From Clostridium disporicum (GTDB lineage Bacteria > Bacillota > Clostridia > Clostridiales > Clostridiaceae), in assembly GCF_001405015.1 (NCBI RefSeq), contig NZ_CYZX01000009.1:1-64000 (forward strand): a stretch of 64,000 bases of DNA. The letters run 5' to 3'. Of the stretch, positions 1 through 7,274 are shown in pieces. The notes below the pieces were generated by a model. That model saw nothing but the letters and a program-made list of their open reading frames with translations, was not told the origin of the DNA and did no database searches. A program made the translations under genes and the position numbers. Numbering within the stretch: position 1 is the stretch's first letter; each line of letters opens with the position of its first letter.

Positions 1-89
1 TCAGCTCCAACGTGACATACTGGACATTCTGCTGGTGCAGCATCTCCTTCATGAACATATCCACATACTGTACATACAAATTTCTTCAT
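1..89 (-). CDS. Rubrerythrin-like protein, N-terminal rubredoxin domain (partial, runs off the window)
   Basis: Only the first 29 codons are present. They read as a rubredoxin knuckle: MKKFVCTVCGYVHEG, then a second CPVC pair. An N-terminal rubredoxin domain is typical of clostridial reverse rubrerythrin, an NADH-linked peroxide- and oxygen-detoxifying iron protein. An AGGAGG ribosome site (98-103) sits eight bases before the ATG. A promoter with a PerR-like box lies upstream. The di-iron domain is outside the window, so another rubredoxin-domain protein cannot be excluded. Confidence 0.7.
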   Translation of the reverse strand, partial: MKKFVCTVCGYVHEGDAAPAECPVCHVGA

Positions 90-194
90 AATTAAATCCT
101 CCTATTTATTCAAACATTTATTATCTATCTTCTAACATCTTTTACTCTTTGTCTTACGATTTATTATCAGTGCTTAATGCACCTTACATTTATT

Positions 195-222
195 ATTATA
201 TAATAATTATTATTAATTGCAA
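195..222 (-). promoter_or_regulatory. Promoter of the rubrerythrin-like gene with overlapping PerR-like box
   Basis: On the minus strand TTGCAA (217-222) and TATAAT (195-200) are 16 bases apart. A 15-bp 7-1-7 palindrome at 198-212 matches the PerR consensus TTATAATNATTATAA at 13 positions and overlaps the -10. PerR repression of reverse rubrerythrin is known in Clostridium acetobutylicum. Chance similarity in AT-rich DNA is possible. Confidence 0.5.
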
Positions 223-307
223 GTCTTTTTTTGAAATTTTTTAAATATTTTTTCTAGTTGATAATTACTCTCAGTTATTGAAACATCTTATTTTCCAGCA
301 CATTATT

Positions 308-338
308 TGATATTAATTATCATTTGATAATGTTATCA
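308..338. promoter_or_regulatory. Two tandem Fur/PerR-like palindromes
   Basis: Positions 308-322 match the Fur 7-1-7 consensus TGATAATNATTATCA at 14 of 15 bases. Positions 325-338 form a second palindrome, TGATAA-TG-TTATCA. They lie about 220 bp upstream of the rubrerythrin-like start. Function is inferred from the motif only. Confidence 0.35.
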
Positions 339-345
339 TTTAAGC

Positions 346-388
346 ATAAAAAAGACTACCCTCATTTCTAATGGTAGTCTTTTTAGAA
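346..388. terminator. Rho-independent terminator after the two-component operon
   Basis: A perfect stem AAAGACTACC/GGTAGTCTTT with a short loop is flanked by A and T runs. It lies downstream of the kinase gene on the minus strand and could work in both directions. Confidence 0.8.
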
Positions 389-492
389 CATCTTTATTTA
401 ATATTATTATTTAATAATTATTATCTACTAATAATGTTGCGGTGTTTTTTTATTATAACTCAATCCCTATAATATTATATAATTTATTAAAC

Positions 493-2739
493 TTAACTAC
501 ATTTCAGAGTTATTATGGATTTAAACAAATCACCATCTACTTCTATATAAAATGTTCCTCCATGTAGTTCCACTATACTCTTAGCTATAGCAAGCCCTAA
601 GCCTGAACCTTCACTAGTACGTGCTTCATCTGCTCTCTTAAACCTTTCAGTTATCTCATTAACGTCAAAGTTCAATTCATATGCAGCAATATTTTTCATC
701 ACTATTTTTACACGCTCCTCTTCTTTAATAATATCTATATATACTCTAGTATTCTCCATAGAATATTTAACTATATTAGAAATTAAGTTTTCAAATACTC
801 TATATAATCTTTTTCCATCACCTTTTATAAACACTTTTTCTTCAGGAGTATTTACTCTTAAGCTTAATCCATGATTACTTATTCTTTCATCATTTTCACC
901 AAGCACTTGTTTAAGCAATTGAACTATTTCAATCTTTTCAATATTGAGTTCCATTGCTCCACTAGCAGCTTTTGATGCTTCAAATAAATCATCGATTAAG
1001 ACCTTTAATCGTTGCGCTTTATTATCAAGTACATTAACATAATCTCTTGCTGATTCTGGCTCTATATCTTCCCTTTTCAAAAGATCAATATAATTTATTA
1101 TCGAAGTTAATGGAGTTTTTAAATCATGAGATACATTAGTTATAAGCTCCGTTTTCATTCTTTCACTTTTGACTTCATTTTGAAGAGACTCCCTTAGCCC
1201 CTCTTTCATATTATTGATATTATGAGCTAAGTCTCTAAATCTACCTTGACCTTTTTCCTCAATCTTATAAGTTAATCTTCCTTCAGCTCCATCTTTAGCC
1301 CCATCCATTATTTTTTCTAAATAAGCTAATTTTTTAAGAACTATAATAATAAATATTATGGTTACTACTATTCCTGCAATTAAAAATACCGGAAATAAAT
1401 CATATGCTACCATAGCCATAAATAATAGTATTCCTCCAATTGTAGCATATATTAAAAACATTAATAAAATACTTCTAAATATTGATCCATTTTTCATCAA
1501 TACTTGAATTTGAGCCCACAGTTTTACACTAATATTATTTTTTAATATAGTTTTTTCCTTGTAATTTAAGTATAAATCTCTTAATAAGATATACCAAACT
1601 CCAAAAAGAATTGCTGTTAATATAATATTTTTAAAATTAAACCACGATATATATCCCTTATAATATATCGATGATCTACTCATCATATATATTATCCAAA
1701 TTCCTAATCCAACTGCTAATTTGTACTCTATTGGATAATCCTTTATTTTATTTATTATTATATCTATTATATTATTAATATAATTCTTCTTTTTTAACAC
1801 TCGTGCTATACATAAAAGAATTAAAACTGATACAAGTAAAACTACTCCGCTAAGTAAAAGTCTATTTCTATTTTCATTAGCTATTTGCCATGCTGAGTAT
1901 ACTGAATCTCCCTTTGCTATCTGCTTAGGAATCCAAACATAAACTACTATATTATGATTTTCAATCGAATCAGCATCATAGCCTTCATATTTTGTTTCAC
2001 TTGAAACTACACTTTCATAGTACGTATAAGGATAATAGTAATCATAATAATTATAATACTCCTCTTCTTCTATGCTTTTTCCATCTACGTAAATATTCTT
2101 ACTTAACTTTCCGTTAGTAGCTATATTTATTTCTGCAAAATATCCGCTATTAGTTTTTAGATTGGCTATATCTTTCTTCTCATTACTAATCCATTTTTTT
2201 GTTGTTTCATCATAAGCACTAAAATTTAAGTTTTTATAAGAATTTAATTCATTACTCAAAGTATTGTAACTTTTAATTTTTCTTTCTAATACATATTGCT
2301 CAAACTCATCATCTGTAAAATTATATTTATCCTCTACTTCTTTGCTTACTTCTTCTATTTTCTTTTCTATCTGCTCATCTGACATGTATTTAAAACTTGA
2401 ATCATTATATAATGAATTAATTTTCTCCGATGTCTCAGATTCTATCTTTACTCTTATTTCATCTTTACATATCTCTATATCATTTTCCGTTATGTTCTCT
2501 TTATCTTTTGCATAATCCGAAGACTTATAAAACAAAGAATAATCTACAGCTTTTGCAGCATAACTTTCTATTTCACTATTTAATTCTCCACCTAAATATA
2601 ATGACTTCTCAGAAAAAAATCTGTAATTATTTCTAATTTCCATTACAGATAAAAATATAGATGAAGATAATATAAGAATTAAACCATAAATTATATAATC
2701 AGAATATTTACTTTTAATATTTTTCAATTTTGTATCCAA
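493..2739 (-). CDS. Membrane sensor histidine kinase
   Basis: The protein has 748 residues. An N-terminal membrane segment (about 13-33) precedes a long charged extracytoplasmic region to about 290, with a tyrosine-rich stretch near 230-240. Several membrane helices follow (about 292-470), then a HAMP-like linker, a HisKA domain with the phospho-acceptor in SHDLKTPL (His538) and a HATPase_c domain with the SEGSGLGLAI glycine box near 709-718. It should autophosphorylate and pass phosphate to the response regulator just upstream, whose gene overlaps it by 26 bases. The signal is not evident. The acidic external domain could read a cation, a cationic peptide or envelope state, but this is speculation. 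Confidence 0.9.
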   Translation of the reverse strand: MDTKLKNIKSKYSDYIIYGLILILSSSIFLSVMEIRNNYRFFSEKSLYLGGELNSEIESYAAKAVDYSLFYKSSDYAKDKENITENDIEICKDEIRVKIESETSEKINSLYNDSSFKYMSDEQIEKKIEEVSKEVEDKYNFTDDEFEQYVLERKIKSYNTLSNELNSYKNLNFSAYDETTKKWISNEKKDIANLKTNSGYFAEINIATNGKLSKNIYVDGKSIEEEEYYNYYDYYYPYTYYESVVSSETKYEGYDADSIENHNIVVYVWIPKQIAKGDSVYSAWQIANENRNRLLLSGVVLLVSVLILLCIARVLKKKNYINNIIDIIINKIKDYPIEYKLAVGLGIWIIYMMSRSSIYYKGYISWFNFKNIILTAILFGVWYILLRDLYLNYKEKTILKNNISVKLWAQIQVLMKNGSIFRSILLMFLIYATIGGILLFMAMVAYDLFPVFLIAGIVVTIIFIIIVLKKLAYLEKIMDGAKDGAEGRLTYKIEEKGQGRFRDLAHNINNMKEGLRESLQNEVKSERMKTELITNVSHDLKTPLTSIINYIDLLKREDIEPESARDYVNVLDNKAQRLKVLIDDLFEASKAASGAMELNIEKIEIVQLLKQVLGENDERISNHGLSLRVNTPEEKVFIKGDGKRLYRVFENLISNIVKYSMENTRVYIDIIKEEERVKIVMKNIAAYELNFDVNEITERFKRADEARTSEGSGLGLAIAKSIVELHGGTFYIEVDGDLFKSIITLKCS

Positions 2740-3427
2740 TCCCCCACACCACCTTTAAATATTTTGGATCTTTAGGATTTATTTCAATCTTTTCTCTAAT
2801 CCTTCTAATATGAACTGCCACAGTATTTTCAGCATTATAACTTGGCTCTTTCCATACTTTTTCATAAATTTCATCTATAGAAAATACTCTTCCTTGATTT
2901 CTTAAAAGTAATTCTAGTATCCCAAATTCTGTGGCTGTTACCTTAATAATTTCACCGTCTACTACAACTTCTTTACTATCAAGATTTAAAGATAAACCAC
3001 CACTACTAATTATTGAATTAGATTCTCCTCTTTGTTGTACAGTTCCGAAATTTCCAAGCATAGTATATCTTCTAAGCTGTGATTTAACTCTTGCAATCAT
3101 TTCCAATGGATTAAATGGCTTAGTTATATAATCATCAGCACCCATATTTAAACCTAATATTTTATCTGTGTCCTCAGATTTTGCTGATATTAATATAATA
3201 GGAATGTTTTTTTCTTCTCTTATTTTCATAGTTGTTCTAAGTCCATCCATTTTAGGCATCATTATATCCATTAAAATAAGATGTACTTCTTTTTCTATTA
3301 AAGCTTCTATAGCCTGCATACCATCATAAGCCTTAATAACTTCAATCCCTTCATTTTTTAAATATATATCAATTGCTTCAACTATCTCCTTATCGTCATC
3401 TACTACTAATACTCTATTTTTATTCAT
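2714..3427 (-). CDS. OmpR-family response regulator
   Basis: This 237-residue protein has a receiver domain with acidic residues at 10-12, phospho-acceptor Asp54 in LMDIMMP, Ser81 and Lys103. A C-terminal winged-helix DNA-binding domain (about 140-237) ends in GIGYKIEKY. It is the first gene of a two-gene operon with the kinase and overlaps it, as is usual for translationally coupled pairs. GGGGAG precedes the ATG. Target genes cannot be deduced. The nearest downstream terminator lies after the kinase. Confidence 0.93.
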   Translation of the reverse strand: MNKNRVLVVDDDKEIVEAIDIYLKNEGIEVIKAYDGMQAIEALIEKEVHLILMDIMMPKMDGLRTTMKIREEKNIPIILISAKSEDTDKILGLNMGADDYITKPFNPLEMIARVKSQLRRYTMLGNFGTVQQRGESNSIISSGGLSLNLDSKEVVVDGEIIKVTATEFGILELLLRNQGRVFSIDEIYEKVWKEPSYNAENTVAVHIRRIREKIEINPKDPKYLKVVWGIGYKIEKY

Positions 3428-3654
3428 ATGTTCCTACTCCCCTTTCTTCATTTATTTATTATATCATGAGAATTATCATATCATCCTCTTTTAAGACTTC
3501 TAACAATCTAGATTCTTCTTATATATATAATAGAATAGAAATCTTACAATTCTTTCAAGATAATTATTAAAAATTTCTTAAGATAAAAAATTCTAAGTTA
3601 ACATAAAAAGTAATATATAAAGTTACTTTAGAATTTTTTAAATATAATTTTATA

Positions 3655-3713
3655 AACAAAAAAATAACCCCTAAGGTTATCTAATAATTAGATTTACCTC
3701 AGAGGTATTATTT
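3655..3713 (-). terminator. Long-stem terminator after first nupC
   Basis: On the minus strand a long imperfect stem is closed at the tip by ATCTAAT-T-ATTAGAT and ends in a T run. A homologous structure follows the second nupC at 5540-5598. Confidence 0.75.
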
Positions 3714-3716
3714 AAA

Positions 3717-4925
3717 CTATATTGTTAATAAAAGTCCTGCTATTGTTGCGCTTAGAAGATTAGCTAAAGTTCCTGCTATAATAGCTTTCCATCCTAATCT
3801 TGCTATATCACCTTTTCTACTTGGTGCCATACCACCAATTCCACCAATAAGAATTGCTATAGATGAAATATTAGCAAAACCGCATAGTGAGAACGTTGCT
3901 ATTGCTGCAGCTTTAGTAGATAATGTTGCCATTAATGGTGAAAGGCTTGTAAATGCAACGAATTCATTTAATACAATCTTTTGTCCTATTAATGAACCTA
4001 CTGTAATTGATTCTTTCATCGGTACACCAATTATTGTTGCTACTGGTGCAAAAATATATCCTAAAATAGATTGTAAGCTTAAGTTAGCTATTCCGAAGAA
4101 TCCTCCAATCCATCCTATTAATCCATTAATAAGTGCTATTAAAGCTACAAATGCTAAAAGTATTGCTGCTATATTTAAAACTAAACCTAATCCATCTATA
4201 GCACCTTTAGCCGCTGCATCAACAACATTTGCTGAATCATCTTTTACCATTTCAACTTGTTCATTTGCTTTTGCTTGTTTTAATTCAGGTATTATAATCT
4301 TAGCCATAATAAGTCCTGCAGGAGCTGCCATAAAGCTTGCAGAAACAAGATATTCTATTGGAATACCAAGTAATGAATATCCAACTAATACTGATCCAGA
4401 TACAGATGCAACCCCTCCAACCATTACAGTGAAAAGCTCTGACTCAGTTAATTTTTCAACATAAGGTCTTATTAAAAGCGGTGCTTCTGTTTGACTTAAG
4501 AATATATTACCAGAAGCTGATAAACTTTCTAACTTTGATGTTCCTAAAAGTTTGGATAGTGCCCCACCTATTATTTTTATTACAAATTGCATTACACCTA
4601 AATAATACAGAACTGCTACTATTGCTGATGTAAAAATAATTACTCCCAATACATTAACTGCAAATATACTTCCATCATTATTTAGTGAACCAAATAAAAA
4701 TTTTATCCCTTCATTTGCATAGTTTATTACAGATTGTACTCCTAATGCTATTTTGCTTAATACAAATTTACCTACGCTCCATTTTAATGCAGCAACAGCA
4801 AATCCGAATTGAATTAAAAATCCAATTATAATTGTTCTCCAGTTTATTTTCTTCTTATTATTTGATAATAAGAAAGCTACTAGAAAAATAAAAACAATTC
4901 CTACTATACTGTTTAAAATTGCCAT
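3717..4925 (-). CDS. nupC: NupC-family concentrative nucleoside transporter (copy 1)
   Basis: This 402-residue integral membrane protein has the full CNT length. It shows an N-terminal gate-like hydrophobic region, the central segment LSQTEAPLLIRPYV, the SASFMAAPAGLIMAKI segment and a C-terminal half with VAFTSLSPL and the FANISSIAILIGGIG signature. Family members import nucleosides with sodium or protons. It is about 93% identical to the protein at 5599-6807 by eye. Differences are scattered, so this is an older tandem duplication. It has its own GGAG ribosome site and terminator. Confidence 0.93.
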   Translation of the reverse strand: MAILNSIVGIVFIFLVAFLLSNNKKKINWRTIIIGFLIQFGFAVAALKWSVGKFVLSKIALGVQSVINYANEGIKFLFGSLNNDGSIFAVNVLGVIIFTSAIVAVLYYLGVMQFVIKIIGGALSKLLGTSKLESLSASGNIFLSQTEAPLLIRPYVEKLTESELFTVMVGGVASVSGSVLVGYSLLGIPIEYLVSASFMAAPAGLIMAKIIIPELKQAKANEQVEMVKDDSANVVDAAAKGAIDGLGLVLNIAAILLAFVALIALINGLIGWIGGFFGIANLSLQSILGYIFAPVATIIGVPMKESITVGSLIGQKIVLNEFVAFTSLSPLMATLSTKAAAIATFSLCGFANISSIAILIGGIGGMAPSRKGDIARLGWKAIIAGTLANLLSATIAGLLLTI

Positions 4926-4992
4926 ATTTTCTCCTTTTCTTTTGTATAAATTTATTTAACTTTAGTACTTTTAAATACCAAGTTTAATATGC

Positions 4993-5355
4993 TTATTTTA
5001 CTTTTTTCCCAAAGGGCATTAATGATAGTTTAGCTAACTTTAAACTTTGAACTGCAAATGGTATACCTACTATTGTTATACATAAAATCAATGCACTTAT
5101 AAGATTAGCTATGCATAATTCAAATCCACCAAAGATTATCCAAAATATATTTAAAATAAGGCTTGTACTACTATCACTTACAGTTATAACTTCTTTCCCA
5201 AATGGTGAGAATTGTAACTTTGCCATTTTGAAACATTGTTTTCCCACAGGTATTCCAACTATAGTTATGCACCATAATATTCCTGTAAATATCCATCCTA
5301 TAGCTCCAAAGAATCCGCCAAATATTATCCACACTATATTTCCTAAACAGCTCAT
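4993..5355 (-). CDS. YccF-domain inner membrane protein
   Basis: This 120-residue protein consists of two YccF (DUF307) repeats. Each has a WIIFGG hydrophobic segment, then CITIVGIP and a KLAKLxxxPFGK tail (about residues 7-54 and 72-118). The family is predicted to be membrane-embedded and its function is unknown. It sits between two NupC copies on the same strand. No terminator is visible between it and downstream nupC copy 1 (67-bp gap), so they may be co-transcribed. AGGAGGT precedes the ATG. Confidence 0.88.
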   Translation of the reverse strand: MSCLGNIVWIIFGGFFGAIGWIFTGILWCITIVGIPVGKQCFKMAKLQFSPFGKEVITVSDSSTSLILNIFWIIFGGFELCIANLISALILCITIVGIPFAVQSLKLAKLSLMPFGKKVK

Positions 5356-5539
5356 ATCTTTACCTCCTATTTTAAATATAAAACATTACAAACATTCTTA
5401 TTATATAAAAATTTTTCATAATATCAATACTCAAAATAATACAATTTAAATTTTCCTATATTATAATACAATTAAAATTTGTCATTATATCAATAATCTA
5501 TTTAATAAATATCTATATTAAGTTATTAATTTTATCAAT

Positions 5540-5598
5540 AAAAAATACCCTCTAAAGCTATCTAATAATTAGATTTATCTCAGAGGGTATTATTTAAA
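5540..5598 (-). terminator. Terminator after second nupC, homologous to 3655-3713
   Basis: On the minus strand the outer stem AATACCCTCT/AGAGGGTATT and the inner stem ATCTAAT/ATTAGAT end in a T run. Sequence similarity to the terminator after copy 1 shows that the duplicated unit included the terminator. Confidence 0.8.
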
Positions 5599-6807
5599 CT
5601 ATATTGTTAATAAAAGTCCTGCTATTGTTGCGCTTAGAAGGTTAGCTAAAGTTCCTGCTATAATAGCTTTCCATCCTAATCTCGCTATATCCCCTTTTCT
5701 ACTTGGTGCCATACCACCAATTCCACCAATAAGGATTGCTATAGATGAAATATTAGCAAAGCCACATAGTGAAAATGTTGCTATTGCTGAAGCTTTAGCA
5801 GATAATGTTTCCATTAGTGGTGAAAGACTTGTAAATGCTACGAATTCATTTAATATAATCTTTTGACCTATTAACGAACCTACTGCAATTGATTCTTTCA
5901 TCGGCACACCAATTATTGTTGCTACTGGTGCAAAAATATATCCTAAAATAGATTGTAAGCTTAGGTTAGCTATTCCGAAGAATCCTCCAACCCATCCTAT
6001 TACACCATTAATAAGTGCTATTAAAGCTACAAATGCTAAAAGTATTGCCGCTATATTTAAAACTAAACCTAATCCATCTATAGCTCCTTTAGCTGCTGCA
6101 TCAACAACATTTGCAGAATCATCTTTTACCATTTCTATTTGATCATTTACTTTTGCTTGTTTTAATTCAGGTATTATAATCTTAGCCATAATAAGTCCTG
6201 CTGGTGCTGACATAAAGCTTGCAGATACTAAATATTCTATTGGAATACCTAGTAAAGAGTACCCAACTAAAATTGAACCTGAAACTGAAGCTAATCCACC
6301 AACCATTACTGTGAATAGTTCTGATTCAGTAAGTTTTTCAACATAAGGCTTAATTAAAAGTGGTGCTTCTGTTTGACCTAAGAATATATTAGCTGAAGCT
6401 GATATAGTTTCTAACTTAGAAGTACCTAAAAGTTTAGATAAGGCTCCACCTATTATTTTTATAACAAATTGCATAATACCTAAGTAGTATAATACTGAAA
6501 CTACTGCTGATATGAATATTATTACCCCTAATACATTAACTGCAAATATACTTCCATCATTAGTTAATGAACCAAATAAGAATTTTATTCCTTCATTTGC
6601 ATAGTTTATTACAGACTGTACTCCTAATGCTATTTTGCTTAATATAAATTTACCTACGCTCCATTTTAATGCAGCAAGCGCAAATCCAAATTGAATTAAA
6701 AATCCAATTATAATAGTTCTCCAATTTATCTTTTTCTTGTTGTTCGAAAGCAAAAAAGCTACTAGGAATATAAACGCTATCCCTAGAATACTGTTTAAAA
6801 TTGCCAT
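5599..6807 (-). CDS. nupC: NupC-family concentrative nucleoside transporter (copy 2)
   Basis: This is a 402-residue CNT protein with the same architecture as the copy at 3717-4925. It differs at roughly 25-30 scattered positions, for example LGQTEAPLLIKP instead of LSQTEAPLLIRP. The LSQ/LGQTEAPL region lies in the re-entrant hairpin that contacts nucleoside in CNT structures, so the copies may differ in preference; that is inference. It has its own promoter and terminator and is probably a separate transcription unit. Confidence 0.93.
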   Translation of the reverse strand: MAILNSILGIAFIFLVAFLLSNNKKKINWRTIIIGFLIQFGFALAALKWSVGKFILSKIALGVQSVINYANEGIKFLFGSLTNDGSIFAVNVLGVIIFISAVVSVLYYLGIMQFVIKIIGGALSKLLGTSKLETISASANIFLGQTEAPLLIKPYVEKLTESELFTVMVGGLASVSGSILVGYSLLGIPIEYLVSASFMSAPAGLIMAKIIIPELKQAKVNDQIEMVKDDSANVVDAAAKGAIDGLGLVLNIAAILLAFVALIALINGVIGWVGGFFGIANLSLQSILGYIFAPVATIIGVPMKESIAVGSLIGQKIILNEFVAFTSLSPLMETLSAKASAIATFSLCGFANISSIAILIGGIGGMAPSRKGDIARLGWKAIIAGTLANLLSATIAGLLLTI

Positions 6808-6830
6808 AAAAACACTCCATCCTTTGTAAA

Positions 6831-6858
6831 ATATTATTTCTTAGTTTAGTTTTATCAA
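6831..6858 (-). promoter_or_regulatory. Probable promoter of nupC copy 2
   Basis: TTGATA (6853-6858) and TAATAT (6831-6836) on the minus strand are separated by 16 bases, just before the gene. Nothing else was recognised between the gene and the leuS promoter. Confidence 0.45.
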
Positions 6859-6950
6859 AAATGCATTTAATATTCTTATTAGATAATTAATCATATATTA
6901 TAATTTCATATATTAATTTATAATATTGTCTTTCATTTTTTATATCATTA

Positions 6951-6980
6951 TTGACTTATCACAACCACTTACTATATAAT
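6951..6980 (+). promoter_or_regulatory. leuS promoter
   Basis: TTGACT (6951-6956) and TATAAT (6975-6980) are 18 bases apart, about 30 bases before the T-box Stem I. Confidence 0.6.
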
Positions 6981-7009
6981 TAATACATATTTTTATAAAT
7001 AATTATTGC

Positions 7010-7242
7010 ACTGATAAGGAGTAGTACTATATTTTTGTAATCTATAGAGAGCTGTTGTTTGGTGGAAAACAGTGATACAATTATAGGAACTTGCCTTTGA
7101 GCTTACTTGTTAAAAGCAAGTACGGATTCCCCGTTACGGATTTGAGTGAAAACTTTAAACTGTTATAAGTTAAAGTTTTAATAAGAGTGGTACCGCGAAA
7201 CAATGCCTTTCGTCTCTTAATTGAGATGAGGGCTTTTTTTAA
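7010..7242 (+). promoter_or_regulatory. T-box leader of leuS (leucine-specific)
   Basis: The conserved T-box AGAGTGGTACCGCG is at 7184-7197 and pairs with the 3' end of uncharged tRNA. Stem I begins near 7013 with the GAGTAGTA-type sequence. The distal GGTGGAAAACAG and the specifier region GAACTTGCC (7087-7095) are visible. The likely specifier is CTT at 7090-7092, which reads as leucine and fits leuS downstream. A terminator hairpin with GCCTTTCGTCTC, GAGATGAGGGC and a T run covers 7204-7240. Uncharged tRNA-Leu should stabilise the antiterminator and allow leuS transcription. Confidence 0.93.
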
Positions 7243-7274
7243 TTTATAATTGACTAAACGAGGAGGTTTTAAAT

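Noticed and set aside
2430..2636. Plus-strand open frame of 68 codons
   Set aside because: It is antisense to the histidine kinase, rich in Leu/His/Tyr from AT bias and has no ribosome site.
5111..5449. Plus-strand open frame of 112 codons
   Set aside because: It is antisense to the YccF gene, whose double repeat is clear.
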